Shown one piece after another: positions 55,246 through 64,000 of a DNA stretch of 64,000 bases. Source of the stretch: Gammaproteobacteria bacterium. GTDB taxonomy: Bacteria > Pseudomonadota > Gammaproteobacteria > Pseudomonadales > JAUIET01. A program made the position numbers and the translations under genes. The notes under the pieces are model-generated. The model saw only the letters and a list, made by a program, of their open reading frames with translations. It was not told the DNA's origin and ran no database searches. Numbering within the stretch: position 1 is the first letter of the stretch; each line of letters starts with the position of its first letter. The stretch covers positions 1-64,000 of the forward strand of contig JAUIHW010000008.1 in NCBI GenBank assembly GCA_030431775.1. Reading direction: 5' to 3'.

Positions 55246-56388
55246 TTAGTTACCGTTGAGGCGACGCACGGCATCAGCGAATGACATTACGCTGCAGCTT
55301 GGCGTTTCAATGGGCTCTTTTGCAAGCAGATACCGGCAATAAATCGTGCCGTAGCCCCGACCTTCAGTGTCCAGCCAGTTATTGCAACCTGGATTTTGGT
55401 GGGCGATCAATAATCGATAAGACCCATCGGCGTCCTGTTCCAGCTGGTTCATGTTCAGTCCGACCTGACGAAAACGGTGGTCGAAGGTCTGCAAATAGCG
55501 GTTCCACAGAGTGATATTGGCGTACCGGCAGGCGGGTATTTTCCCTTCAATCAGCAAGGCCTCATCTTTCCCGAGCACAAACGGGCAGGCTGCATAGGCT
55601 GCATCGACGGCGCCAAAACCACCACCGTCTGTATTCTGCCAACCGAGGGCTTGTGGCAGTGCATTGGGCGTCAGGGAAAACCAGTCTGGAACATTGTCGG
55701 CATTTTGCAGTGGAAGGTTGACCGTGTGACCTTTGATATAACCGCTGACGATGCGCAGTTTTTCCGCCAGTCTCGCACCGCTCAGTGGAAGAGGCGGCTG
55801 TGCTGCCGGCAAACGTTCGATTTCGAGCACAGGTTTTACATTGGGATCTGAGACCGCGGGGCGCTGGTTTGCGAAGTAATGCCGGCTGATTACGCAAATG
55901 GTCTGCTCATCGATATACATGCTGTTACCATCGCGGATATCGCTGCCCAGCAAAATTTCGTAATTACCTTCGTTATCAAAATCAATGTGCTGGTCATTTA
56001 ATTCGCTGACTACGCCAGTTCCCCACAGGGTATCCGGATCACCAATGTGCGCGGTGAATGATAAGTACACCTCTGTGGTCCGGCGGCCTTTAATACGGTA
56101 CTGGCTTGCGCCGTCCAAGGGAGCAAAAAAGACATAGTGGTCCGGGCCGTCACCGCCAAATTTCTGGGTCGGGGTGATTAGCTGGCTGAAGTAGGGTGCT
56201 AACGGGTCGTTGTCCAGGCCGATTTCCAGACCGACCTTGAGCAAGTGCAACAGATAGTGTTCGCCTTCGGCAATGTCGGCTTCACTGGTGATGCCTCTGA
56301 CGTCGCTGAAATAATCAACGTCAATTTCCTTGAGGGTATCAAAAAACTCGTGTAGCGCCTGGCGGCTCTCGGGAGGGGTGTCCGTCAT
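55246..56388 (-). CDS. DUF1214-like protein
   Basis: A 380-residue protein starting at ATG 56388 after AGGAGA; a longer in-frame extension lies over the divergent dehydrogenase gene and is rejected. The C-terminal half contains TLWNRYLQTFDHRFRQ, NMNQLEQDADGSYRLLIAH, WLDTEGRGYGTIYCRYLL, typical of DUF1214. The middle has ASQYRIKGRRTTEVYLSF. No signal peptide or catalytic motif is visible. Function unknown; such genes are common in steroid- and lipid-degrading bacteria. Confidence 0.75.
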   Translation of the reverse strand: MTDTPPESRQALHEFFDTLKEIDVDYFSDVRGITSEADIAEGEHYLLHLLKVGLEIGLDNDPLAPYFSQLITPTQKFGGDGPDHYVFFAPLDGASQYRIKGRRTTEVYLSFTAHIGDPDTLWGTGVVSELNDQHIDFDNEGNYEILLGSDIRDGNSMYIDEQTICVISRHYFANQRPAVSDPNVKPVLEIERLPAAQPPLPLSGARLAEKLRIVSGYIKGHTVNLPLQNADNVPDWFSLTPNALPQALGWQNTDGGGFGAVDAAYAACPFVLGKDEALLIEGKIPACRYANITLWNRYLQTFDHRFRQVGLNMNQLEQDADGSYRLLIAHQNPGCNNWLDTEGRGYGTIYCRYLLAKEPIETPSCSVMSFADAVRRLNGN

Positions 56389-56503
56389 CGGTGATTCTCC
56401 TGCTTTAGGCTTGTCCGGCTCACTCGGGGCGTGGCTCTTGGCGGTAGCTGTAACTATGCGATAATCCTGCTGCCTGCTGTTCAAATGCCCCCGGGGAGCC
56501 ACT

Positions 56504-57520
56504 ATGTTACGCGTTTTACTGCAGACTGCCGAGAAGTTCTGCGTCGAGGAAACCCCTTGTCCATCACCCGGGCCGGATGACGTCGTGGTGGCTGTCCGCC
56601 ATTGCGGCATTTGTGGCAGTGACCTGCAGTACATTGCGAATGGAGGCGTAATGGGTCCGGCGGAAGGTGGCATGCCTCTGGGCCATGAGTTGGCTGGGGT
56701 CATTCACAGTGTGGGAGCGAATATCCGGCAATTCAGGGAAGGTGACCGGGTGTGCGTCAACCCGATGGGCGCGGGCAACGCCATTGGCAATGGCGGGCCT
56801 GAAGGAGGCTTCGCGCAATTCCTGTTGGTGCGAAATGCAGCAGCCGGTGATGCGGTTTACCACTTGCCACGGCATCGATCGTTTCGCGACGGAGCGCTGG
56901 TTGAACCGCTGGCGGTCGGCATGCACGCGGTCAACCGCGGCGACCTGACCGCCGGAGCGAAAGTGGTCGTGTTTGGCGCTGGAGCAATCGGTCTCAGCTG
57001 CGTTATTGCGCTGCGCCACAAGGGCGTAGACAACATCATCGCCCTGGACTATTCAGAGAGCCGCTGTGCAAGGGCTTTGCAGCTGGGTGCCAAGAAGGCT
57101 TTCTCACCGGATGATATCGATTTGCTGGACACGCTGAGAGCGGAGCAGGGAGAAAGCCAGGTTTTGGGCGGAATTCCGGCGGCCGATACCGATGTGTACA
57201 TTGATGCGGCCGGTGCAGCGGGCATTGTTGCGCAGGTGTTGGCGGTTTGTAAAAACGATGCACGCCTGGTCGTCGCGGGGCTGCATAAACAAGCGGTCAG
57301 CGTTGACTTAATGATGGTACTCGCCCGGGAGCTGTCAATCGTGGGCGCAATGGCCTACCCGGATGAGTTTCCAGCGGTGTTATCCATGCTCGAGAACCCA
57401 GATCTGGATTTATCGCCGATGGTGAGCCATCATTTCCCTTTACAGCAATTTGATGAGGCCTTGGCGCAGGCCCGTATGCCAGCCAATTCCGCCAAGGTTA
57501 TGGTAGACATGCCGGCTTGA
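56504..57520 (+). CDS. Zinc-type medium-chain alcohol dehydrogenase, lacking the structural zinc lobe
   Basis: The 338-residue product has the catalytic zinc residues Cys in RHCGICGSD and His-Glu in PLGHELAGVIHSVG, and the Rossmann motif VVVFGAGAIGLSCVIAL. The usual four-Cys structural zinc loop is replaced by a Gly/Asn-rich NPMGAGNAIGNGGPEGG. It is similar to idonate- or sorbitol-type dehydrogenases. Divergent from the DUF1214-like gene. Substrate unknown; NAD preference is suggested by ALDYSESR after the second beta strand. Confidence 0.87.
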   Translation: MLRVLLQTAEKFCVEETPCPSPGPDDVVVAVRHCGICGSDLQYIANGGVMGPAEGGMPLGHELAGVIHSVGANIRQFREGDRVCVNPMGAGNAIGNGGPEGGFAQFLLVRNAAAGDAVYHLPRHRSFRDGALVEPLAVGMHAVNRGDLTAGAKVVVFGAGAIGLSCVIALRHKGVDNIIALDYSESRCARALQLGAKKAFSPDDIDLLDTLRAEQGESQVLGGIPAADTDVYIDAAGAAGIVAQVLAVCKNDARLVVAGLHKQAVSVDLMMVLARELSIVGAMAYPDEFPAVLSMLENPDLDLSPMVSHHFPLQQFDEALAQARMPANSAKVMVDMPA

Positions 57521-57578
57521 TGGCACCGGTCAATTGCCGCATAATGCGCCCGCATTGGTAAGCAATTGATGCCTTTGT

Positions 57579-57693
<115 letters not shown>

Positions 57694-57727
57694 CATTCCA
57701 CGGTGCTACACATTCCACGGTGCTACA
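57694..57727. repeat. Two tandem copies of a 17-bp repeat between ffs and dnaX
   Basis: CATTCCACGGTGCTACA occurs twice without a gap (57694-57710, 57711-57727). The second copy runs into an extended -10-like TGCTACAAT. The copies may be a regulator site or a slippage product just downstream of ffs. Confidence 0.8.
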
Positions 57728-57729
57728 AT
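57721..57729 (+). promoter_or_regulatory. Candidate extended -10 promoter for dnaX
   Basis: TGC-TACAAT is a near-consensus extended -10 element, 60 bases before the dnaX ATG. A good -35 is missing at the expected spacing (around 57701), which an extended -10 can tolerate. It lies in and just after the 17-bp tandem repeat. Confidence 0.4.
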
Positions 57730-57788
57730 AAGTCGCTGTCGAGCGTAGCCCTTCTTCCTGCGGCCGTCGCCGACGTGGAGAACTCAGC

Positions 57789-59465
57789 ATGTCGTATCAG
57801 GTGTTGGCTCGAAAGTGGCGGCCGGCAACGTTTCATGAAATGCAGGGCCAGCAGCATGTGCTGCAGGCACTGGTCAATGCGCTGGACAGCGACCGGCTGC
57901 ATCACGCCTACCTGTTCACAGGTACAAGGGGGGTTGGGAAAACCAGCGTTGCTCGCATTCTTGCCAAGTGTCTGAATTGCGAAAAGGGTGTCAGCTCAAC
58001 GCCCTGCGGGCAATGCGGTGCCTGTGTGGCAATTTCCGAGAACCGGTTTGTCGATTTGATCGAGGTGGATGCGGCCTCGAGAACAAAGGTTGAAGACACT
58101 CGGGAATTGCTGGAAAACGTCCAGTACGCGCCCACCGCAGCACGTTTCAAGATCTACCTGATCGATGAAGTCCATATGCTGTCCACCCACAGTTTTAACG
58201 CTCTGCTAAAAACCCTGGAAGAACCACCCCCGCATGTGAAGTTTCTGTTCGCCACGACAGACCCGCAACGTTTGCCAGCCACTATCCTATCGCGTTGCCT
58301 CCAGTTCAGCCTGCAGAAGCTTGCCCCGGAGCTGATTGTTGGGCATCTGCAAAATGTGTTGAACTCCGAACAGGTCGCGGCTGAAGAGGCAGGTTTGTGG
58401 GCTATTGCGCGAGCAGCCGAGGGTAGTATGCGCGATGCGCTGAGCCTGACGGACCAGGCCATCGCCTATGGCGGCGGTGCGATAGACGCAGCCGGGGTGC
58501 AATCAATGCTCGGCGTTACGGATCAGCGCAGTGTTTGCGAAGTACTGGACGCTGTACGACTAAGAGACAGCGCGCGTGCTTTGCAGACCATTGAGCAAAT
58601 CGCTCGGGCCGGGCACGACATGCAGGGCTTTCTGGATGCTGTATTGTCCGCGCTGCACGCGGTTGCCGTATTGCAGTCCGTACCCGACTATCAGGCTGAT
58701 GCCTGGGACCAGGTTGAGGAGTTGCGCAAACTTGCTGAACAGCTTCCAGCGGAGGATATCCAGCTTTACTATCAGTTTGCCCAGCAGGCGCGACGAGATC
58801 TGCCGTTTGCGCCTGAGCCACGCATGGCGATTGAAATGGCTTTGCTGAGAATGCTGACATTTCTCCCTGAAGAACAGGCCGTCGCTGCTCAAGACTCCGA
58901 AGGCGAAAAAAAAAAGCCCCTAGCGCCAGTCCCTGAATCCGCCAAGCCGGCAACCATTGAGGGCGCGCCAGCAAGCGCCTCCGCCGATTTCCCGGCAGCG
59001 AAGGTTGCTACGGTCGCTGCCGAGATACCCAGTGCCCAATCAGCGGCAGCAGTTGCCAATTCATCCACCGATGACTGGCTGGGCTTGTTCGCCCGCTTGC
59101 CGTTGTCCGGAATGGCCAGAAACATCGCCGCGAATTGCGAGTTGCTTGCGGTGGAGGCCAATTGTTGGCGCTTCAGGTTGGATGAGCATAACTGCAAGAT
59201 TTTCCAGCCCGCGCATGTTCAGCAGATCGAGTCAGCACTTGGCGATTTGCTGGGTGAGGCGGTGACCGTGCAGTTGGACTCTGGCGTAGTAGAACGAGAA
59301 ACCCCCTATCTTTACCAGCAGCGTCGCCGCAGGGAAAGGCAGCAGCAGGCGGTAGACAGTATAATGGCGGACCCGAACGTCAATTTGCTGCTGGCAACCT
59401 TTGGCGGAGAGGTGGACCCGCAGTCAATAGCACCGCGTGACAATACAGTCGGCCCCAAAGAATAA
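57789..59465 (+). CDS. dnaX: DNA polymerase III tau/gamma subunits
   Basis: Clamp-loader ATPase of 558 residues. It has Walker [17 protein letters not shown] near residue 46, a zinc site (CLNC ... CGQCGAC), Walker B/DEVH in LIDEVHMLS, and sensor 1 [20 protein letters not shown]. Domain III ends near [10 protein letters not shown] (about 358-366). A run of ten A at 58906-58915, containing A AAA AAG in the E. coli slippery phase, follows at residues 373-376. A -1 shift would stop at TGA 58934-58936 after 382 residues, and the other frame at TAG 58921. So a short gamma product is likely alongside full-length tau. Start ATG follows GTGGAG. Confidence 0.96.
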   Translation: MSYQVLARKWRPATFHEMQGQQHVLQALVNALDSDRLHHAYLFTGTRGVGKTSVARILAKCLNCEKGVSSTPCGQCGACVAISENRFVDLIEVDAASRTKVEDTRELLENVQYAPTAARFKIYLIDEVHMLSTHSFNALLKTLEEPPPHVKFLFATTDPQRLPATILSRCLQFSLQKLAPELIVGHLQNVLNSEQVAAEEAGLWAIARAAEGSMRDALSLTDQAIAYGGGAIDAAGVQSMLGVTDQRSVCEVLDAVRLRDSARALQTIEQIARAGHDMQGFLDAVLSALHAVAVLQSVPDYQADAWDQVEELRKLAEQLPAEDIQLYYQFAQQARRDLPFAPEPRMAIEMALLRMLTFLPEEQAVAAQDSEGEKKKPLAPVPESAKPATIEGAPASASADFPAAKVATVAAEIPSAQSAAAVANSSTDDWLGLFARLPLSGMARNIAANCELLAVEANCWRFRLDEHNCKIFQPAHVQQIESALGDLLGEAVTVQLDSGVVERETPYLYQQRRRRERQQQAVDSIMADPNVNLLLATFGGEVDPQSIAPRDNTVGPKE

Positions 59466-59491
59466 CGGGCCATATGCAGGAGATGTTAAAT

Positions 59492-59815
59492 ATGAAGTCC
59501 GGTTTGGGTGACCTGATGAAGCAGGCGCAGGAAATGCAGCAAAAAATGCAGCAGGCTCAGGAAGAACTGGCCAATATGCAGGTGACCGGAGAGTCTGGCG
59601 CGGGTTTGGTTAGAGTGACCATGAATGGTCGCCATGATGTCAGTCGAGTGCACCTCGACCCGAGTCTGCTCAGCGAAGACAAAGAAGTACTGGAAGACCT
59701 GCTGGCTGCTGCGGTCAATGATGCGGTACGCAGGGTGGAAGCCGAGCAAAAGCAGCGTATGAGTGAGTTGACCGGTGGCATCAGTATGCCCGACGGCTTC
59801 AAGATGCCCTTCTGA
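59492..59815 (+). CDS. ebfC: YbaB/EbfC nucleoid-associated protein
   Basis: A small DNA-binding protein of 107 residues from ATG 59492 ([20 protein letters not shown]), which matches known starts and has AGGAG ten bases before it; ATG 59474 would add six residues. It has the helical dimer arm, [18 protein letters not shown], and ends in GFKMPF. It sits between dnaX and recR, the standard order. Confidence 0.95.
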   Translation: MKSGLGDLMKQAQEMQQKMQQAQEELANMQVTGESGAGLVRVTMNGRHDVSRVHLDPSLLSEDKEVLEDLLAAAVNDAVRRVEAEQKQRMSELTGGISMPDGFKMPF

Positions 59816-59817
59816 CC

Positions 59818-60423
59818 GTGTCATTCAGCCCGCTTACCAATCAATTGATTGACGCTTTGCAGTGCCTTCCCGGCGTTGGGCCGAAAAGTGCCCAACGTAT
59901 GGCCTTGCATCTATTGGAGCGCGATCGCGACAGCGCGCTAGTGCTCGCCGACGTGTTGCGTGCGGCTGCCGAACAGGTTGGCCATTGCCGGCTCTGCCGT
60001 ACTCTGACCGAGAACGAGGAATGTGATATATGTCAGCAGAGTCGGCGTGACCGCTCACTAATCTGTGTGCTGGAAACCCCTGCCGATGTTCTTGCTGTGG
60101 AACAGGCTGGCGGGTACCGCGGGCTGTATTTCGTTCTGCTTGGCCATCTATCGCCCATTGATGGCATTGGCCCGGAAGATCTGGGGATCGACCGTTTGCT
60201 TGAACGTGCCGCTGACCCTGCTGTCAAGGAAGTCATTCTTGCAACCAACCCCACGGTTGAAGGAGAGGCCACCGCGTACTATCTCAGGGAGCATCTCAAA
60301 CCTTGCGCTGTTCGAGTATCCAGAATTGCCCACGGTGTTCCGCTTGGAGGTGAACTGGAGTATGTGGATGGCAGTACGCTGGCGCATGCTTTCTCCGGGC
60401 GTACAGAAGTTGTTGATGAGTAA
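59818..60423 (+). CDS. recR: Recombination protein RecR
   Basis: Gap-repair protein acting with RecF/RecO. The 201-residue product has the N-terminal helix-hairpin-helix ([17 protein letters not shown]), the four-Cys zinc finger [17 protein letters not shown], and a Toprim domain ([35 protein letters not shown]). GTG 59818 start, two bases after the ebfC stop. The rnd gene starts inside its end (overlap of eight bases). Confidence 0.96.
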   Translation: MSFSPLTNQLIDALQCLPGVGPKSAQRMALHLLERDRDSALVLADVLRAAAEQVGHCRLCRTLTENEECDICQQSRRDRSLICVLETPADVLAVEQAGGYRGLYFVLLGHLSPIDGIGPEDLGIDRLLERAADPAVKEVILATNPTVEGEATAYYLREHLKPCAVRVSRIAHGVPLGGELEYVDGSTLAHAFSGRTEVVDE

Positions 60424-61573
60424 TAGTGCTTCACACTACATCGATTCGGTAGAGGGTTTGAGAGAAGCTTGCTCTGGCTGGCAGCAGCTTGCCTTTGTTG
60501 CCCTGGATACTGAGTTCATGCGCAGTGACACCTACTTTGCGGAACTGGGTTTGATACAGCTTAACGTTGATTCAAAGCTGCTGCTTGTCGATCCCCTGGT
60601 GCCCGGCATGGCCGAGGAATTGGCTCCCATCATGACCAGTCCGGATGTTGTCAAACTGTTGCACTCAGGCTCGGAGGATTTGCAGATACTGCACCAGTAC
60701 CTGGGCAGCAAGGTGGGCCCGATATTTGACACCCAGATAGCCGCAGCGTTTTGTGGATTCGGATTTTCCACCTCTTATCGTTCGCTCGTCGAACAGATCT
60801 GTGAAGTGCAGCTCGCGAAAGGCCAGACCCGATCTGATTGGCTGCAACGTCCACTGGCGGCTGCACAGCTCAACTATGCCGCTGAAGACGTTGCCTATTT
60901 GCCTGCATTGTTTGATGAGCTGAATACGCGTCTGCGCGGCAGCGACAAGCTAGGGTGGGTAGAGGCTGAATGCGCGGGTCTGGCTGAAGAAGCCATCTCC
61001 GCCGTCGACCCTGAACAGGCTTACAAGCGAATCAGTCGCGCCTGGCAACTCCCGGCGAAAAATCTGTTTGCCTTGCAGCGGCTTGCACAATGGCGCGAGT
61101 ACACAGCAATTGAACGCAATCGTCCTCGCAATTGGGTGCTTAAAGACCGCCAGCTGTGGAGCCTGGCGGAAAAGTTGCCAGCTCAAGCCGCTGAACTGTC
61201 AGCGGTCGGAGAGCTGTCGGCTGCCCAAAAACGCCGCTATGGCGAAACGCTGCTCGAGTTGATCGAAAGTGTGCTGAACGCAGATACAAGCGCTTATCCG
61301 CAAGCCATTGCCGAGCCACCCGGCAAGTCGTATGCTGAAATTGGTAAGCAGTTGCGCGCCTTGGTGCTCGCGTGTGCTGATGAACTCCAGGTTGCGCCGG
61401 AAATGCTTGCTCGTAAAAAAGACCTGGAATATCTGATGCAAACTCATGCCAGCAGCGGGAGCGCTCAGCTTCCGCCGTCTCTGAATGGTTGGCGACAGCA
61501 GCTGCTTGGCGAGCGATTGCGTGAGCGGGTAAATCGCTATTTTGAACAGCAGGTCATCGGCAATGGCAATTGA
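60416..61573 (+). CDS. rnd: Ribonuclease D
   Basis: 3'-5' exonuclease for tRNA and structured RNA ends. The 385-residue product starts at ATG 60416 within recR. It has the DEDD exonuclease motifs: VALDTEFMR (DTE), [11 protein letters not shown], and the Y/D motif in [10 protein letters not shown]. Two HRDC-type helical domains follow (about 205-290 and 295-375; [21 protein letters not shown]). The recR-rnd-ycgL order matches Pseudomonas. Confidence 0.95.
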   Translation: MSNSASHYIDSVEGLREACSGWQQLAFVALDTEFMRSDTYFAELGLIQLNVDSKLLLVDPLVPGMAEELAPIMTSPDVVKLLHSGSEDLQILHQYLGSKVGPIFDTQIAAAFCGFGFSTSYRSLVEQICEVQLAKGQTRSDWLQRPLAAAQLNYAAEDVAYLPALFDELNTRLRGSDKLGWVEAECAGLAEEAISAVDPEQAYKRISRAWQLPAKNLFALQRLAQWREYTAIERNRPRNWVLKDRQLWSLAEKLPAQAAELSAVGELSAAQKRRYGETLLELIESVLNADTSAYPQAIAEPPGKSYAEIGKQLRALVLACADELQVAPEMLARKKDLEYLMQTHASSGSAQLPPSLNGWRQQLLGERLRERVNRYFEQQVIGNGN

Positions 61574-61592
61574 TGCCGGGCCTGCAGGGGCA

Positions 61593-61871
61593 ATGTCGGG
61601 CGAAGGGGCGGCACTCACGCCGTGCCGAGTGTACAAAAGTTTACAGCACGCCTATACCTATCTGTATGTTCTTCCCGAGACTGATCTGCAACAATTGCCC
61701 GATGGCCTGCTGGAGCGTTTTGGGGATCCGCAGCATATTCTGGATCTTGAGCTTTCTGCAGGCAGTAAACTCGCATTGGCAGACCCGGATAAAGTACGTG
61801 CAGCCCTGGCCAGCGATGGCTTCTACCTGCAAATGCCGCCTGGCGCCAATCACGCAGTATGGCGGCTGTAA
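61593..61871 (+). CDS. ycgL: YcgL-domain protein
   Basis: A 92-residue protein whose core CRVYKSLQHAYTYLYVLPET ... GFYLQMPPG is the YcgL family signature. The start is uncertain: ATG 61593 follows AGGGG closely and leaves 10 extra residues before the core, while ATG 61563 overlaps the rnd end and adds ten more. The family is a conserved gammaproteobacterial protein; its biochemical role is not established beyond reports linking relatives to RNase D function. Confidence 0.88.
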   Translation: MSGEGAALTPCRVYKSLQHAYTYLYVLPETDLQQLPDGLLERFGDPQHILDLELSAGSKLALADPDKVRAALASDGFYLQMPPGANHAVWRL

Positions 61872-61900
61872 GCAGCGTTGATTGTCTGGAGGGGAAAGCA

Positions 61901-62314
61901 ATGAGCGGATTTATGGATTGGGCGGTTAACAATGATTACTTTGTAATGTGGCTGTTGTACCTGTTGGGTGTGGCCGGAGTCATGCTGGTTCTGTGGCGCC
62001 TCAGTCGAGCTTGGCCAGCGTGGCTGTCCACCACGGTGCGTTTGATGTCGCTTGGTTTGCTGGTGGCGCCTACGCTGATACCTGCGGAAAGACCCCGCTA
62101 CGCGCCAGCAATTATCGTCGCACCCTTCGAATGGCTGGATGGCGGTGCCAGCGGAGCCGCTGACGCCGTGTCGTCATTGCTGCTCGGTGCCGCAGTTGCG
62201 CTGCTGGCCGTGTTGCTGGTTATTGCTGCTGGAGCAGTCGTGCGACGTCGCGCCCAGGCTGCAAACGAAGCACCTGCCGGCGCTGAAGCCTCTCCACACC
62301 CAAACGCACGTTAA
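61901..62314 (+). CDS. Small inner-membrane protein, function unknown
   Basis: A 137-residue protein starting at ATG 61901 after GGAGGGGAAAG. It has three hydrophobic spans (VMWLLYLLGVAGVMLVLWRL; STTVRLMSLGLLVAPTLI; LLLGAAVALLAVLLVIAAGAVV) and an Ala/Pro-rich polar C terminus. No family is recognised. It lies between ycgL and the moxR-like gene, 45 bases before the latter. Confidence 0.7.
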   Translation: MSGFMDWAVNNDYFVMWLLYLLGVAGVMLVLWRLSRAWPAWLSTTVRLMSLGLLVAPTLIPAERPRYAPAIIVAPFEWLDGGASGAADAVSSLLLGAAVALLAVLLVIAAGAVVRRRAQAANEAPAGAEASPHPNAR

Positions 62315-62359
62315 GACAGGTTATAATGACCGGCTTTTGACCGGGTCAGTGGGAGAACT

Positions 62360-63208
62360 ATGGAATTTACGGGTACTGAACGATATGTGGCGACGGACGA
62401 GTTGCGGCTGGCGGTTAACGCCGCGGTTCGCTTACAGCGGCCGCTGTTAATCAAGGGCGAACCCGGCACCGGTAAGACAATGCTTGCCGAAGAAGTAGCG
62501 GACGCACTTGGGAAGCCTCTGCTGCAGTGGCATATCAAGTCAACCACCAAAGCGCAACAAGGCCTGTATGAATACGATGCGGTCTCCCGACTGCGCGATT
62601 CCCAGCTTGGTGATGACAAGGTTCACAACATCGCTAACTACATTGAGCCGGGTAAGCTTTGGGATGCATTTGATGCGGATGAGCAGGTTGTCCTTCTCAT
62701 TGATGAAATAGACAAGGCTGATATCGAATTTCCCAATGATCTGCTGGTTGAGCTGGATCGAATGGAATTTTTCGTTTATGAAACCGGGCAAACAGTCAAA
62801 GCAAAACATCGGCCGATTATTATCATCACCAGTAATAACGAAAAAGAACTTCCGGATGCTTTTCTGCGCCGCTGCTTTTTTCATTTTATTAATTTTCCTG
62901 ACCGCGAGACAATGAAGCAGATTGTCGATGTGCATCATCCGAATGCACAGAAAGAATTGGTCCAGGAAGCGTTGGAAGTGTTTTTTGATGTCCGCAGCGT
63001 GCCAGGGCTCAAGAAAAAGCCCTCCACCTCAGAGCTGATCGATTGGTTGAAATTGTTGATGGCTGACGACATACCCGACGAGATACTGAAAAATCGAGAC
63101 AACAGCAAGGCTATCCCGCCATTGTATGGGGCGTTGGTGAAAAACGAGCAGGATGTGCAGCTGCTCGAGCGTCTGGCCTTTATGCATCGTCGTGAGCAGC
63201 GACGCTAA
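62360..63208 (+). CDS. MoxR-family AAA+ ATPase
   Basis: The 282-residue product has Walker A GEPGTGKTMLAEEVA near residue 34, Walker B VVLLIDEIDKAD, sensor 1 IIITSNNEKELPDAFLRRC with the arginine finger region, and a C-terminal helical lid. MoxR ATPases act as chaperones that remodel or activate VWA-protein partners. Such a VWA gene follows 18 bases later, giving the usual MoxR-VWA pair. Ribosome site GGGAGAA precedes ATG 62360. Confidence 0.92.
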   Translation: MEFTGTERYVATDELRLAVNAAVRLQRPLLIKGEPGTGKTMLAEEVADALGKPLLQWHIKSTTKAQQGLYEYDAVSRLRDSQLGDDKVHNIANYIEPGKLWDAFDADEQVVLLIDEIDKADIEFPNDLLVELDRMEFFVYETGQTVKAKHRPIIIITSNNEKELPDAFLRRCFFHFINFPDRETMKQIVDVHHPNAQKELVQEALEVFFDVRSVPGLKKKPSTSELIDWLKLLMADDIPDEILKNRDNSKAIPPLYGALVKNEQDVQLLERLAFMHRREQRR

Positions 63209-63226
63209 AGCGCGGGTTTCTCAGTC

Positions 63227-64000
63227 ATGCTGATCAGCTTTTTCACCGGCTTGCGTAATGCAGAGATACCTGTAACTCTGCGTGAGCTGATGGATTTGAT
63301 AGAAGCTTTGAAGCAGCACCTGGTATTTGGTGACGTCGAGGATTTTTATTTTCTAAGCCGTGCCTGTCTGGTCAAGGATGAAAAATACTACGACAAATTT
63401 GACCTGGCATTCAGCCGCTATTTTCAGGACCTCGAATCGCTTGATGACGTGATCGAGGCGTTGATCCCCGAGGATTGGTTGCGCAAGGAGTTCGAAAAGC
63501 AGCTTACCGAGGAGGAAAAAGCCAAAATTGAGTCGCTCGGTGGGCTCGAGAAACTGATTGAGGAATTCAAGAAGCGTCTGGAAGAACAAAAGGAGCGTCA
63601 CGAGGGCGGTAACAAATGGATAGGGACTGGTGGCACCTCACCTTTTGGTCAGCAAGGCTATCATCCGGAGGGGATTCGGGTCGGTTCAGACGGTAAAAAC
63701 GGTAAGGCGGTGAAAGTCTGGGACAAGCGCCAGTTTAAAAACCTGGATGATAGTGTTGAGCTGGGTACCCGAAATATAAAACTGGCTTTGCGGCGACTCA
63801 GAAAATTTGCCCGCACTGGCGCCAATGATGAGCTCGATCTGGGGGACACTATTCGGTCCACTGCGCGCAATGCGGGTCTGCTCGACATCAAGATGGTACC
63901 CGAGCGGCACAACGCCGTGAAAGTACTGTTGTTCCTGGACGTTGGCGGTTCCATGGACCCACATGTGCGTGTTTGCGAAGAGCTTTTCAGTGCTGCGCGT
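63227..64000 (+). CDS. VWA-domain (CoxE-like) protein, truncated by window edge
   Basis: An open frame of 258 codons runs from ATG 63227 to the right edge with no stop. The N-terminal half is helical and charged (FFTGLRNAEIPVTLRELMDL, TEEEKAKIESLGG). A VWA/CoxE-type domain begins near residue 225, with a metal-site-like DVGGSMD (DxGxS in place of DxSxS). It is 18 bases downstream of the moxR-like ATPase and is its probable partner. The 3' end is outside the window. Confidence 0.88.
   Translation, partial: MLISFFTGLRNAEIPVTLRELMDLIEALKQHLVFGDVEDFYFLSRACLVKDEKYYDKFDLAFSRYFQDLESLDDVIEALIPEDWLRKEFEKQLTEEEKAKIESLGGLEKLIEEFKKRLEEQKERHEGGNKWIGTGGTSPFGQQGYHPEGIRVGSDGKNGKAVKVWDKRQFKNLDDSVELGTRNIKLALRRLRKFARTGANDELDLGDTIRSTARNAGLLDIKMVPERHNAVKVLLFLDVGGSMDPHVRVCEELFSAAR

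Noticed and set aside
56389-56703. N-terminal extension of the DUF1214-like gene
   Set aside because: It lies over the divergent dehydrogenase gene and has unnatural composition; the AGGAGA site marks ATG 56388.

Overview
The window reads as a chromosomal segment of a marine-type gammaproteobacterium, probably near Cellvibrionales/Halieaceae-like lineages. The support is a Na+-pumping oxaloacetate decarboxylase, a complete gsp type II secretion operon, a split proton-translocating transhydrogenase (pntAA/pntAB/pntB), a GlyGly-CTERM metalloprotease, an olsB-plsC pair, and the order 4.5S RNA-dnaX-ebfC-recR-rnd-ycgL seen in Pseudomonas relatives. The taxonomic placement is inference. Genes are tightly packed with many ATGA/GTGA/TAATG overlaps. 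I see no rRNA, tRNA, CRISPR array, prophage or intact insertion sequence.

Layout. 1-1.4 kb: end of oadA and all of oadB. 1.6-13.1 kb: gspC-D-E-F-G-H-I-J-K-L-M-N, followed without a gap by a Trm112-like/methyltransferase fusion. 14.4-22.7 kb: two divergent transcription units of secreted CxxCH-containing proteins. Leftward are a one-haem-motif protein, a LamG lipoprotein with two haem motifs and a Tat-exported DUF1501-like protein; rightward is a propeller-plus-haem lipoprotein that recalls hydrazine synthase alpha. 22.8-28.1 kb: SH3/beta-barrel proteins, TlpA thioredoxin, a Cys-tailed DUF4266-like lipoprotein, a DUF3570-like barrel, ApbE flavin transferase, then a second SH3 plus barrel pair. 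28.2-37.5 kb: coiled-coil protein, two large TPR proteins, a TPR lipoprotein, a small secreted protein, ExbB/TolQ, two ExbD/TolR and a TonB/AgmX-like protein. This unit resembles the Agl/Glt gliding machinery of myxobacteria. A 263-bp MITE-like element with CTAG flanks sits at its 3' end.

37.8-43.97 kb: cytosolic metabolic genes (dienelactone hydrolase, Nudix, thioesterase, EthD-like, two acyl-CoA dehydrogenases, rubredoxin, SDR), suggesting acyl-CoA or lipid catabolism. 44-52.1 kb: a 7TMR-DISM histidine kinase, a LolA-like protein, a secreted M12-type zinc metalloprotease with a rhombosortase-type tail, a sulfotransferase, and an OlsB-like/PlsC-like acyltransferase pair. 52.2-57.5 kb: transhydrogenase operon, a DUF1214-like protein and a medium-chain dehydrogenase. 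57.6-64 kb: 4.5S RNA, dnaX with an in-frame A10 slippery run, ebfC, recR, rnd, ycgL, a small membrane protein, a MoxR ATPase and a truncated VWA/CoxE-like gene.

The most unusual part is 14.4-37.5 kb, about 23 kb in which almost every product is predicted to be exported or membrane-bound. It combines c-type haem, flavin-transfer and thiol-redox proteins with a TolQR-type motor, TPR scaffolds and outer-membrane barrels. One of its two ExbD subunits has Asn where the proton-carrying Asp is expected. I propose it as a candidate undescribed cell-envelope system. All functional statements about it are inference from family resemblance.
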